From contig CM077658.1 in NCBI GenBank assembly GCA_039707465.1, positions 15,072,074 to 15,136,073 of the forward strand: a DNA stretch of 64,000 bases. The letters are read 5' to 3'. The notes under the pieces are model-generated. The model saw nothing but the letters and a program-made list of their open reading frames with translations, did no database searches and was not told the DNA's origin. Positions 1 to 28,700 of this stretch are shown piece after piece. This stretch comes from Rhabdophis nuchalis (lineage: Eukaryota; Chordata; Lepidosauria; Squamata; Natricidae). Within the stretch, counting starts at the first letter, position 1; each line of letters starts with the position of its first letter. Made by a program: the position numbers and the translations under genes.

Positions 1-304
1 TATCTTTCTTTCTTTTTTTTTCTTTTGAAAACGCAGTGACAAATGAGGGCAAATCGGTAGCAATTAGCAAGGCTGCAGTCTCAAATGGGAGACAACAGCA
101 GGGGGTTCGTTTTCTCTCATGCATAATTAAAAATGCTCTGTGCATTCAAAGGTAGAGATGTGACCTGAATTTGCATAATGACAGAATGCTTAATTACAGC
201 CCATTCTCAAATCTGACAGTAAATGACAGCAAATAATACTTGACAGTGCAAGCACACGCCTAAGATTCCCTTGTACTTCATTAGCCTTAACAAATTCAGG
301 TTCT

Positions 305-662
305 AAGGTAAAGGTAAAGGTTCCCCTTGCACATATGTGCTACTCGTTCCCGACTCTAGGGGGCGATGCTCATCTCCGTTTCAAAGCTGAAGAGCCAGCG
401 CTGTCCGAAGACGTCTCCATGGTCATGTGGCCAGCATGACTCAATGCTGAAGGCGCACAGAACACTGTTACCTTCCCCCCAAAGGTAGTTCCTATTTTTC
501 TACTTGCATTTTTACATGCTTTCGAACTGCTGGGTTGGCAGAAGCTCGGACAAGTAATGGGAGCTCACTCCATAACATGGTGCTAGGGATTTGAACCGCC
601 AAACTGCCGACCTTTCTGATCGACAAGCTCAGCATCTTAGCCACTGAGCCACCGCATCCCTT
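305..662 (-). repeat. tRNA-derived SINE, squamate type
   Basis: Read on the minus strand it begins with a tRNA-like head (GGTGGCTCAGTGGCTAAGA, then a B-box-like GGTTCAAATCCC) and runs into a body containing TTACATGCTTTCGAACTGC on the plus strand. The same element recurs at 17760-18076 (+) and 23752-24090 (-). Confidence 0.8.
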
Positions 663-736
663 GGTTCTATTCAGGTTCTATTTACTTTAAAAGAATAACT
701 GCCTTAGTCTGTTTTCTCCCCAATGAAATGAAATGA

Positions 737-1084
737 TATACGGTTTCCTGCCTAAGCAGGAGGGTGAACTGGAAGACCTCCAAGGTCCCTTCCAACTATT
801 CTATTCTATTCTATTCCATTCCATTCCATTTCATTTCATTCCAAATTATATTCCATTCCATTCCTAATTCTAATTCCATTCCATTCCATTCCAAAGGAGA
901 AATTTCCTGACGCAACAACTTGCCTCTAGAAGTTGTGCGTGCTCCATCACTGGAGGCTTTTAAGAGGTGACAGGGCAGCCATTTGTCTGAAATGGTCTAG
1001 GGTTTCCTCCTTGAGCAGGCGGTAGGACTAGAAGACCTCCAAGGTACTTTCCAACTTCTATTATCCTGTTCCGTTCTCTTGTAT
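737..1084 (+). repeat. Two CR1-type LINE 3' ends with ATTCC/ATTCT pentamer tail
   Basis: Both pieces carry the phrase GACCTCCAAGGT followed by CTTTCCAACT or CCTTCCAACT, the hallmark of the sauropsid CR1 3' end. The first ends in a run of ATTCT/ATTCC pentamers (797-893). The second starts near 910 and is cut off by 1084. Related ends occur at 10939-11200, 18205-18360 and 47700-47812. Confidence 0.7.
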
Positions 1085-1849
1085 TCCAAGATTGTGCTGA
1101 CACGCCATCATTTGCAGGTTGCCCTGTGGTTTTTAACGGGAACACTCAGCAAGATACTGAGTATGATCCAATGGCATCAAAGTGGAACTGGAATGAAGGT
1201 GGACATTGGTTTACAGCCATTGGTTTACAGCAGAATTTAATGGCTTCTATTATCATTATGAGCAACAGAATTAGAAAGATACTGGGCACACCTATCTTGG
1301 AATCCTGACCTTTTTCCTCATTAACTGGAAGGCATCGTAGGAAGTTAGCACCCAAGTCTCTCCTAGAAAAATGAAATATTTCAGGAAATATTAAAAAGGC
1401 AAAATATTATATTTCCCTGGATGAGAAAAGGAGAAACATGTTTTAAAGACAAAGCAGCTCCCTGCAGATTCCTGCCCCCCCCACCTTTGTCAATGGGCCA
1501 TTAAGGCCTGAGCCAGATGGTCAACTGCATCAAGGACTTATAAGCAAGTAATGGTTCTCAATGAATTTCTTGTGAGACAAAAGGCAAATGGAAACAATAA
1601 TAACCGAGTAAATGTATATAGAAATTAAGCAGCCATTCATATTCTTGCAAACTCAGCTCGTTGGAAAACAACCGACCGGAAATAACAGCAATAACATGGT
1701 TAGGCTATTATTAAATACTAAATATTAAATGCCATCAGCCTAGAGTGAATTCAGGACTCTAAAAAAGTAAGACAAGTAAAGATATTTGGAATGTAACTCT
1801 GTATTTTCCTTTCTGTGAGCGTTAGATGAAACAGGGGGGATGGCTGCGA

Positions 1850-2150
1850 CTTCATCTCTCTCCAATGTACAACACGGTCCCAAAGTTCCAAGGAGGCGCC
1901 ACACCCATTTGCATCACTCAGGGGGCCCTGATGACACAGATAAACCTCCAGGTGACCTGAAGGACTCTCTGAAAGAATGCAGATGCCCAGCTGCCTGCAA
2001 GGAGTATAAATCCTTCCATTTCCCCACCATCCAGTCTACAGAGCTGAAGAAGTTCCTTGGATGAGAAGCGAAACGTCTTCACAGAGAAAGCAGGAAGTCC
2101 CCGTTGCCTCTTGAGAAAAAAGCAAAAGCACCTTTGGGACAACTGTCAAC
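1850..2150 (+). repeat. Dispersed repeat with conserved GGATGAGAAGCGAAACGTC core
   Basis: This stretch ends with GCACCTTTGGGACAAC and contains GGATGAGAAGCGAAACGTC at about 2059-2077. The same core and ending appear at 30595-30660 and 31161-31185, so it is a dispersed family. I do not recognise its class with certainty. The core resembles the small hammerhead ribozymes of Penelope-like elements, but two core bases do not match. Confidence 0.5.
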
Positions 2151-2427
2151 CTTAGATGACACGGCTATTGGCAAGTCTGCAAGAGGATTTTCCAAAAACT
2201 GGGGGTTGAAGGAGAGAAATACCAGCGGCATTTAACTGGAGTTACAACCATGGAAAACCGGCTTTTTCTCTCCACCGAAGCTGCGTGGTTGTTTGTTTTC
2301 TTTAATGAAGCCTGCATGACTTTGATGTTTTATATAGTCATGGCAACCTGCAATTTACTGGCGCCTCCAGTGATACGCCAGCTGCCCCATCGCATTCTTT
2401 CGTTCCATTTGCACACCTCCTTCCCTT

Positions 2428-2543
2428 TCTTCTTCTTCTTCTTCTTCTTCTTCTTCTTCTTCTTCTTCTTCTTCTTCTTCTTCTTCTTCTTCTTCTTCTT
2501 CTTCTTCTTCTTCTTCTTCTTCTTCTTCTTCTTCTTCTTCTTC
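2428..2543 (+). repeat. (TTC)n microsatellite
   Basis: About 115 bases of almost uninterrupted TTC trinucleotide, with a homopurine complement. The long poly-Phe and poly-Glu/Lys open frames on the two strands are products of the repeat. Confidence 0.97.
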
Positions 2544-3063
2544 TCTGTTAATCCACCAAACACACTCACATGCACACACAGTTCAACATGAATTAATTGG
2601 GGCCTTAATGCTCCTTGCCAGCAGGCTGGTTTAATCATTATCTTTTTTTTTATAACCTCTGGGCTTAAGTAGCCACTGCATTTTCCCACTCTCCTCCTTT
2701 TTATTTTTTGCAGCCGTGGGTATTCTCGAACGCTGAATTTGCAAGGAAAAGCACTTGAGGAAGAAGGGAAAGGAAATATCTGTTGAGGAAACCTTGGATG
2801 ACATAGGCACAAGACCGGCCACAGTAAGTGACATTCTTATTCCCTGCGGAAGGACAGGGGATTAGTTATGAGCTGTCTTTAACAATCTCCAAATTGTGAT
2901 CAAAGGGCAAAGTAATTTTTTTCAAAAAAAAATAACAGACGTATTACACGTATAAAAGAAATTAAGATATTTTAGGATTGTGGTCCAAGTGTGGTCCATT
3001 TATATTCTGTGACAAGAGATTCCCAGTTGATCCTGATTGTATGGATTGTGGTGGGATACGAAA

Positions 3064-3085
3064 GAAAGAGAGAGAGAGAGAGAGG

Positions 3086-3179
<94 letters not shown>

Positions 3180-3189
3180 ATTTTTTTTT
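3064..3189 (+). repeat. (AG)n-(AAAG)n compound microsatellite
   Basis: AG dinucleotides (about 3066-3118) pass directly into AAAG tetranucleotides (to about 3180) and then a short T run. The tract is homopurine throughout. Confidence 0.96.
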
Positions 3190-4254
3190 CCAGGATTATA
3201 TTCTGTGGCATTGCTGAAGAAGAGCAAACCACCAATGATAATATAGTAAGGAAGCATGTACATATAGGACCAAAGTGGAGGAAACAAGGAGAATTTAGGC
3301 AAAGAGGAGAAAAATAAGATCCAAATAATGTAAAATTCATTCTGTCCTTAAGCTTGAAATAGAATCTTGTCCATATAGGAACAAACTGTTTCATCTTCTC
3401 ATCTTTGGAACATAAAGACATTTTTTAAAAGGGCACAAACCTTGAATTCATTCCTTAATGCAAGGAGCACACAGTTCCTTCCATCTATGTACAATAATTC
3501 TCTTTGCTGAGCTCCAGGCTTGATACAGCCAAAAGGGCTTCGTAAAATGTCACATTCCTTCCTAAAATGTGGATTTTGACATTTGACATTTCAACGCTTA
3601 TGACTTCTGGTCACTGCTGAGTAGAATAGATTTTTTTAAAACCTAAAAGTTGTTTTTTTTAATAGAAAGTTTACCATGTAGATTAAAAAAACAAAACCAC
3701 CCATAAAAATTTACAACATAAAAGAAAAAAAACAACGAAATAAAATAATCAGGTGAACACTTTCTTGTAAATTATCCAATAAGCAGCGTCCATAAACTGC
3801 AATAAACTGTTTTATGGCCAATTTTTCTTCTCATCCGATGACATCCTTTCTATGAGTCATGTCTGGTCCTCAAGAAGGAAACAGCAAACTGCCATTCCAA
3901 AGTTCACACGCTGATCTTTGGGATGTGTTGAATTGTGGTCTCACAGTTATTGAAAATCTTTCCTGAACCACATTTAAGTAATAAATGATGGTAAAAGGAG
4001 TTCAGATTTTGCCAGACAATTTTCTGGTGTAGAAATTAAGAGACTGAGATTAACCAATATTTTTGAATTTGTTTTATCAGGATCTTCCATTGTTGCTCCT
4101 GTTTGCCAGCCAACATAGCAGGTAGAGTAATGCGGGGGGATGTGTGGAGAGAACAAGGCTCTGGTTTATTGGGTTTTAATACAGGTAGTCCTCACAACCA
4201 CAATTGAGCCCCAAATTACTGTCGCTAAGTGAGATTTCTGTACAGAAAAATTTC

Positions 4255-4383
<129 letters not shown>

Positions 4384-4880
4384 AGAATTCTTTATTGGTC
4401 AAGTGTGATTGGACACACAAAGAATTTGCCTTTGGTTCAGATGCTTTCAGTGTACATAAAAAGAAAAGATACCCTGTTCCTCCCAAAATAACATCTCACC
4501 GCATAATAAGTCCAATCAGGCGTTTGAGCGCATGTGCTAAAATAAGCCCTCCCCACCAATATTGCCACACAGCAGCAGCCATGAGGTGACCACGCTCGCC
4601 ACCTCCTGCACCTCAAAAATAATAAGATTTCCCCGAAAATACCAAGTGCTTATTTCGGGGGTGTCAAAAGAAAATAAGATCCTGTCTTATTTTCGGGGAA
4701 ACGCTGTACGTTCGTCAAGAATCATAAGGTACAACAATTAGTGATAGTCACAGGGTACAAATAAGCAATCAAATCATACTAGGAAACAATCGATATAAAT
4801 CGTAAGGATACAAGCGACAAAGTTACAGCCATGCAGTCATAAGTGGGAGGAGATGGGCGAGAGGAACGATGACAACATTA
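4384..4880. repeat. Dispersed repeat interrupted by a MITE-like insertion
   Basis: The outer repeat (TTTATTGGTCAAGTGTGATT at 4391, resuming near 4710 with TCGTCAAGAATCATAAGG) is split by roughly 230 bases. These end in complementary AT-rich motifs (AAGATTTCCCCGAAAATA and CTTATTTTCGGGGAAA), which suggests a small inverted-repeat DNA transposon. A short piece resembling the outer repeat is also seen near 36590. Confidence 0.45.
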
Positions 4881-5206
4881 ATAGATAAATTAATTTCAGA
4901 GTGATGACAGCGTTTTCTGCCCTCAGTCTGAATGGGAGACAATTTCATTCAGTTTCACAGACCTTCTGAATTATTATTTGAAAAGGATGACTTCTCAAAA
5001 GTGCTTCCGGATCCTGGTGAATTTGGAGTTTGTAACGGCTGTATTTCATCCGTCTGCTGATAATTACTTAGTAAAGGACTGGAGGGAGCAAATGAATTAT
5101 AATGTAGCCTCTAAATAGCATTTGGTATTAATATAATTATCGTTAACTTTGGTGTTGTTTGCAGAGATTGCTAATATTGGCCAGTTTGTCAACACTCAGA
5201 AAGGTG

Positions 5207-20730
<15,524 letters not shown>

Positions 20731-22528
20731 GTGAAATGAAAAATGATCCCATTTTTCCTTCTGAAACAGGACAGAAACTGGATCCTCAAACTAGCTCAAT
20801 TTTGCTAAGCAAAATTTAGCGCTGGTGGTTTACGGAATATGCACAAGACAGCAAAGATCTTACAATATGTATGCAACAGCAAAGATCTTAACAAAGATTT
20901 TTTTCACATATCCACCTTGACTTACCGAGAAAGGGAGACCATTTTTTGCATCAGTTACAATTTAAGATTTATAGCCAAGCGTGGAAAAAATCAAGAAAGG
21001 AAACAAGGAGTTTCCACTACTAAATTCAAAATGAAAATCATTTTAACAATTGAGGATTACCTTTTGGGCAATCTCTTAGGACAAGGCGTCTGAGCGACTT
21101 GTTAACCAATGCAACAGAAGAGGCCAACTCCTGCATCAGGTAGGCTACAGAGCCATATCCAGATGGCAAGGAGATGCAAGAAGGATGGAGATGAACTGTT
21201 TACCTCTAAAGCCTGAGGAAGTTAACAAGTCTATCCTTAGCCTCAAGAGAGCTTGAGACCATGCTATGCTTTCTCTGTGCTTAAAGCATTTTGCAAAATC
21301 AGTGGATGCGATAATGGGGGGCTTTATTGGACTGGCATGAGATAGATAGGAATTGTCTACAGTTTTCCTCCTTCAACACCCAAGATTGTGTTTTCATTTC
21401 TGTGAAGCTTTAACTATGAGGTTGATGATGCAGACTGTTACCTTCTGGACTGTTCCATGTTGGATGTTTAAGAAACAAGGAGGGCAACTGCATCGCACCC
21501 CAAAATCTAATTACCAAAGTACAATTGGAAGAAAACAAAGGAGTTTGTAGCATTTTAAAAAGACGTGAGATTTATTACTGCAATTTTGAAAATCTGTTAG
21601 GATGTCACTCCCCCAAACGTGCAGGGACAATATATCATTTTCTTTTTAAGAAATACCAAGTATGGGAAAATCCAGGGCCATATGATAGTTGGGAAACCAC
21701 AGACTTTTTAACTGTTATTGAATATTAGTTTTTGAAAATTATTCAGGGGCTTTTATAAAAATCCGAGGTGAGAACTGGTCCTTAAAGGTTGCTGTTTCAA
21801 TATTAGCCTCTGGGACTATTTTGACTCTAGCAGTTTCAAGTCACAAATAATAAAAGATTTTACAAAGCAGTGGTTATTCATTTTAAATTTTAATGAACAC
21901 TTCGTTATTTTTCTCAGAAAGACAACTCACGGTCAACAGGACCAATATTAATTCAGAGAAGGATCAAGTATCTGACTTATCTAAATGCAGAATTATAAAC
22001 TGAGGTTGTTTGTAGATTTGTGCTTCCTTTGTTTTGATAAACTTTGCATAGCTATAAAACTAGAACAATTGGATTTGTACAGTAACGATAGAATATACAA
22101 GCCAGTTGTCTGAAAACCTAACATAATTTCTCAACCTTGATAACTTTGCTGGTTGAGGAATTTTGGGAGTTGAAGTCCATAAGTCTTAAATTTGCCAGGG
22201 TTGAGAAACACACTTCTAATGAATGTGGGGTATGTGAAGAATTCCTGATAACAATAAAATTTGATGTAACTATCAACTTTATCAAATTAAATTTCACTCA
22301 AATTTGTTAAGATTCATTTGCAACAAGCACGCTTAGAATTATAACTGTCAATAAGCCACAAATGCGGCACCCCACAAAAGTCCTGTTGTCAACATTTTAA
22401 TAAAATGCTGGGGCTGTATCACTATGAAAAAGGTATCTGATGCACCTGCAAGGGGTTTTGTACTATTTATGTACTATTTTAGATGCTTTAACCTTGTAGG
22501 GGATCAACGACTAAAGCCCAAGATATAA
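20731..22528. other. Convergent 3' ends of SLC7A9 and TDRD12
   Basis: This 1.8-kb stretch between the two stop codons must contain the SLC7A9 3' UTR. Plus-strand AATAAA signals lie at 21849-21854 and 22253-22258. I saw no minus-strand AATAAA close after the TDRD12 stop, only ATAAAT-like variants near 22460. A partial hAT-like hairpin (about 22140-22210, with GAGTTGAAGTCC) is present. No coding exon was recognised. Confidence 0.6.
21849..21854 (+). terminator. SLC7A9: Candidate SLC7A9 polyadenylation signal
   Basis: AATAAA about 1.1 kb after the stop codon, in the clear of recognisable repeats. A second AATAAA at 22253-22258 is an alternative. Confidence 0.4.
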
Positions 22529-22675
22529 TTAACAAGAGGATGAATCACTCTCTGAATCACTATCTTTTGAAGATTCGTCCTCCTCCTCTTCTTCTTCGTC
22601 ACATACCTCTATAGGAATCGGATACACTTTCTTAGGACTTGATCCTGATAAGAGAAAATCACATTATTATTATTT

Positions 22676-22730
<55 letters not shown>

Positions 22731-25700
22731 GATTTCTAGACCGCCCCCTCTCCCCGAAGGGACTCGGGGCGGTGTACAGGTAGAATTAAAACTATCAAAA
22801 CCATAACAATACATATAAACTAAAATTGAATTAAATAGTCCTCTGTACAAATTTATAAAAATTAAAACTAGACCCATAAAACCGAATAAAATAATTTAAA
22901 ATACATATAAATACATATAAAATACATATAAATGTATGAATACAAACTTTGAAAGAATACATTTATAAGCCGGCTTCCAACTGTACCATGAAATACAGTG
23001 TATTCTGCAAACAGATCCCTGCATTAGTACAATGCAGGCATGAGCTGGTCTGTGTCTCGATTGAGTTCTATGGGCAAGATGCACAGGGCTCATGGAAGAG
23101 ACCCATCCGATCTAATTACAGGGCGTCAACTTACAATCTTTTGCTTAGTGATCGTTCAAACTTACAACAGCACTGGAAAAAAAAAAAAGACCGATGGCGG
23201 GTTTTCATATTTACGATCTTTACAGCATTCCCCGTAGTCATGTGATCAAAATTTGGGTGCTATGGCAACTGACATGTACTTATGACAATTGCAGTGTCCC
23301 GAATCATGTAATCACCATTGGTAACCTGCCCTGCTGGCTTCCGAAAGGCAAAGTCAATGAGGGAATCCAGATTCACTTAACAACTGCCTGATTCACTTAA
23401 CAACTGGGGCAAAAAGGTTGCAAAATGGAGCATAATTCACTTAACAAGTCTTGCTTAGCAACAGAAATTTTGGGCTTAATTGTGGTCGTAAGTCGAGGGC
23501 TACCTGCATCTCCATCTCCAATGTGATAAATGAATGTGGATACGTGTCTTCTCCCCTGAACAGTTTGCAAAAAATACCGAAGGGCTTCCCATCCCTTTAG
23601 ATGTGAAGATACAGGAAATAAAACAGTGAACTGCTTACCTGCAGGGAACGGGCTTCTTTCCTCATTATCATCCAAGTAATCAAAGTCAAAAGACACATGA
23701 TGGTTCTGTTGGCAGATATTTTAAATGCCTCATTATATCATGCAAATGCTTTAAAAGGTAAAAGTTCCCCTGGCGCATATGTGCTAGTCGTTCCCTAGGG
23801 GGCGGTGCTCATCTCCGTTTCAAAGCTGAAGAGCCAGCACTGTCCGAAGACGTCTCCATGGTTATGTGGCCGGCATGACTAAACGCCAAAGTCGCACGGA
23901 ATGCAGTTCCCTTCCCACCAAAGGTGGTTCCTAATTTTCTACTTGCATTTTTACATGCTTTCAAACTGCTAGGTTGGCAAAAGCTGGGACAAGTAACGGG
24001 AGCTCACTCCGTTACATAGCGCTAGGGATTCAAACCGCCGACCCTTCTGATCGACAAGCTTAGCGTCTTAGGCACTGAGCCACCGCGTCAAATGCTTTAT
24101 GAACTATATATATTTTACTATTTACAACTCACTTTCTCTTTCAGCAAGCTGCCCCAGGGTTCCTCCTTCACTTTCACCAGGAGAAGGGTGGGTTCATTGC
24201 CCTTCAGTAGGCATGTTGATTTCTCTCTGAGTATGCTGCTCTGCAGCTCCATGTCGGCCAAATAAAACTTGCCGTTTGCCGAAGCGCTGCACAAATGTAA
24301 AACATGTAAGTTTGTCAGAGAGCGATAAATCTGTGCGTCGAAAAGCTTTTGCCCATACAAATCCATCTACCTGAAAGTGATCCTCTGTTCAAAAATCTTG
24401 CAGTCGTAATTACTGATGTTTTGCAATTTTATCTTCACAACAACAGTGTCCTGCTTGTCAAACCATTTTATTGTTGGATGGAAGCTGAAAGGTTAAAACA
24501 GTGGGTTAAAGTGGAGTTTTAAAATATGAATGCTGCTCGTATATGAAGTTAGATGCAGTACTCATTTGAATTGAATTTGAATTTATTGAATTTTTATACC
24601 GCACCTTCTCCCCAGCGGGACTCAGGGCGGTGTACAGGCGACAGTTAAAAGTCAGTTAGTATAAAATTAATATAAAAACAAGTAAAATGCTATTAAAAAA
24701 GTATTAAACAGTACGCCTAATTTTCAAATGTTGATAAAAACTCTATCTAAAAGCAAGTTAAAAACTACGCCAGGCTGGCCGCACGAAATAAATGGGTCTT
24801 CAAAGCCCGGCGGAAGGTAACCTAGTTTATGAGCAGCGTTTGTTACTCATCCATGAAATCATCTAAATAAAGTTGGTCTTTTCTGCACCTCCCCACATCA
24901 GCAAAACAAAGCATCCAACTGAAAAGCTGAATATTTATTCATTGACTGACATCTTGGCCGTGACCCCAATCCAACAGTTGAACTGCTTTACCCTACCAGT
25001 TATATACGTAATTGCATTTTGCATAGATAGATGTAACCATTTAAGCTTCACATTATAAAACTAAAAATAAATATGTTCTGAAAGAAGATACAATATCACC
25101 TGTAGGGCAAAAATATTTTAAGGAAAAAATAATTATGTATTGAAAGTACCCTAACTTTGGACTTTCTCTGAGAAGTTTTAAAACTTGTTAAAACTTGGAG
25201 ATCTTCCAGGAGCCTTCTAAAAGCAGTTCTTTGAACACCAGGTTAGACAAGAGCAAGAAAAACATTGCTCTCCACCCTGCCCTGTAGAACTAAGGCACAT
25301 CTAAGTCCCATCAAATAAAGGTTGCTACCATTTAGGCGAAGTCTGTAGATCGTCTTCGTTGCTCTTATTTTGCACCGTTTCATCTACATTAAGAAATAAA
25401 ACAAGTTAAATTCGCGTGGCATCTCTCTTTACCAGATTTCAATGGCTGAAACTGAACGCAATGTTCCAACTGCGTTTAATTAATTAGAAAGGTTGTTTCA
25501 AGGTAAAGCTACCTCACAGAACCAAAATAGTCCTCATCTCAGTGTATTTCAAATGGCAATCATCAGCACTAATATTGCTGAAGCATATTCAAGGACTGAA
25601 AAGCAAACCACATTTCTCAGAAAGTAATTTATTGGCATATTTAGGCTTTGCTGGGTACTAGAAATTTCAAAAACACCACCGTGAAGCAAAAAACAAGCAA

Positions 25701-28700
25701 AGTTTGCATATATTTTTAATTAATCCTCTGTCGTCTTACTAGTAGGGATCATAATTTTTCACAGAACATAAAATAATAGGGTTAGAAGGGACCTCGGAGG
25801 TCTTCTAGATTGGTGGACGTCAACCGGTGGTCCGCAGAAAAATTATTTGCATTTTTTATATGGCACTAAATACTATTTATCTTTTTAAAAAATTCCTATT
25901 AATGGCCCGTGAGATTTAAAATTATGGATTTAGGGGTCCCTGAGGCCCGAAAGATTGGTGATCCCTGTTCTAGACCAACCTCCTTGCTCAAACAGGAGAT
26001 TCTGTACCTGTTTTTCAGGACAAAATTCCTCCTATGGATATTTACTATATTCCACCGGTTCCTTTACTCCATCGTACTTACTACAATGATTTTCTAAAGA
26101 TACTTCAGAATAACCATCCTGAATGGTATCTTGGCTGTGTTGCAATTTCTGTACAACGGGCAGGGCCTGTTTGTCTGAGGCCTCTGAGCTAAGAGTTTCA
26201 GGAGTGGAGACATTCTGCTCAACAGGTTCATCCTTCTCCTGTCTTCCATCCATGGCGGGATGTGGTCTGAAATGGAGAGAGAATTTCGTGGCCAAAAGGT
26301 TGGATTAACAGTTTCAGCCAAGAGAAAACAGATTTAGCTTCCAACGATATATATTTTAAAATTCTCAGATCTTTTTATTTTTTTATTTTTGCTAATGCCA
26401 AAGCATCACCCGTCTTATATTTTGTTGATAGTGACAAGAGGAGGCTACAACCTTGGTGCTCTCACATGGCCTTGGATTTTGCTGATTAGATAGGTTTGTT
26501 GTTATAGAAATGGCCAGTGTAAATGTAGAAAGTTGAGGTTTTATGTTACTGTTTTATTCTACTGTACCAAAAGGAGTTGGAAGTCATTGCTTTCCTTTTT
26601 CTCTTCCCCCTTTCCTCTCTTATTTACCCCTTATTTTCATTTTTCTTTGCATTTCATAAAATACAAACAGCTGTGCTCTTTAATTTTTTTTTTTTTAAAG
26701 AATGCACAAACATGGAGAGAGTCTTTTATCTAACAGGACATAAACATTTTGCTAGAAAATGAGAGCCATTCTCTACCCAGTTGGAAGGGGAAGATTCTTG
26801 GTTCTTTACCACCCTCTAGTGGGTAGTAAGGTTTGGGTGTTTGTGGAAGATGTAGGCAGGACTGGAGCTTTCTGGTAGGAAAATGGAAAGGTGGAGCTTT
26901 GAGCACCATGAGCACCTCTGCTCTGAGAAGGGAGGCAAGGTGATTGATAGGAGGAGGTCTCGTGAAAAAATGCACAAAGGGCATTTTCTCCCTTGACTTG
27001 GGCCCACCACACTTTCATTTGTGTGCTCAAAAGAAGTGTTGCTCTCCTCTTTATGAAGTGATATGAAAAGTCGAAGAGCAACACAAGGGAGAAGAGATTG
27101 AGGAGATGTCACAAGATTCCTTACTCCTTTGTGTCTGGAGTAACCTAATGTCAACCATGGATCAAGGGATTATTTGTTTTCTGAAACAGACAGCTCAACA
27201 TACATCAGAGCTATAAATACCCAACTTAATCTCATGAATTTTGTCCTTCTTCCTACCTCCCACAACCATTAGAATATTATAGGGCCTGAAACTATATGCC
27301 AATATAGTTCTTTAACCAGAATGTTCTCAACATGATTCTGAATAGCCATCATCCAGTTTCAGTGCATGTAGCCAATAATTATCCATAAAATATATCTTAC
27401 AATGTAGGCGCCTCTTTTTTCTCATGGGGTATTTCAGTCTCATTAAATAATTTCTCAAGTTCCTGTAAATGCTCAGGATTGTCTACTCCTAATCCAGTAG
27501 ATAGGATTTCAGAGCGAATATTATATTCATTGATTGACGTTTTCAAGTCTTGAAGTTTAGTGACTCGAATCTAGAATTTAAAATGACAAACAAGTGCCGT
27601 TTATTTTTTTTGCAGACTTATTCTTTGTGGGTCCAAGTGGTTGCATGATTCTTGCTCCTACTTATGACCAAAATCTCATCCTTTTATTGTTTTATCCATT
27701 CTCTTAGAAGACGGTCATCAACCAAGACTGCATTTTAAATTTTGGACATTTCTAAACCCAGTTGTAAGTCGAGGGCTACATCTATTACAGGTAGTCTTCG
27801 ACTTACAAGCGTTCAGTTAGCGGCTGTTCAAAGTTACAACTGCACTGAAAGGCGTGACAACCGCAGTGATTCACTTAACAAATGGGGCAAGAAAAGTCAT
27901 AAAATGGGGCAAAATCCACATAACAAAACATTCCACTTAGCAATGTAAATTTTGGGGGGCCAATTGTGGTCATAACTCAAAGACTGCCTGCATTTTCAAA
28001 GAAAGGAAATAAGGAACAGTTGAATTCTGCATTACATACCACTGGATCTACCCAAATTGTATTTCCTAGGACAAGTGCTATTTTTGCTTCATGCCGCTTC
28101 CCTCTGATTTTGTCATTAATGTATCTAGATACCTAAACAAAAAACAAAGACAATCTTCAGAAAAGAGACAATGTTCCTTTTCAATGACTATAGCATTCTT
28201 TTTAATGGAAGCTTACTGAAGTAGTGTAGTGTGGCCGTAGGGCAAGCAATTATACGAATAGGTGCCTATTAAATACATTAATTAACTCATAAGGATTGAG
28301 TGTATCCCATTGTTTGGCACAATGAAAGAATTGAAACTAAAAGGGGGAGATTTGTTGTTTCTTGTTTAAAGAAACAAGGCTCTATTTAGCGTGATAGTTC
28401 ATCAAAGCATCTGGAAAAGATTGGATTTGGGATTATGAAGAAAAAATACTGTTTGCATAGACCAAAAAACTAAATCAAACCAACTCCAAATTTTGGGAAC
28501 TTACTTTTGGGTGCCATTCTGCTTCATTATCAATGGGTTTAACCCTACAAACGATGAATTCCACAGCCTGAGGAGGCAGCGTTTGAAAGTGTTCCGGTAA
28601 ACTAAGCAAGTGTTGATTTTGAACAGAGCCAATTCTTCCTTCATCTATGTACTTGATGTGGACGTTGTAAAACACGCCGGGCTCTTCTTTTTTCCCCACG

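Noticed and set aside
305..662. tRNA-like A and B boxes at several places (305-662, 10061-10140, 17760, 23752, 34705)
   Set aside because: They are heads of dispersed SINEs with shared bodies; no complete cloverleaf tRNA gene was found.
2250..2812. Poly-Phe and poly-Glu/Lys frames around 2.4-2.55 kb, and similar frames at 3.0-3.4, 15.8-16.2, 44.5 and 63.5 kb
   Set aside because: They are translations of simple repeats.
20839..21728. Small open frames in the SLC7A9 3' region
   Set aside because: They lack splice context and family features and fit chance frames in the 3' UTR.
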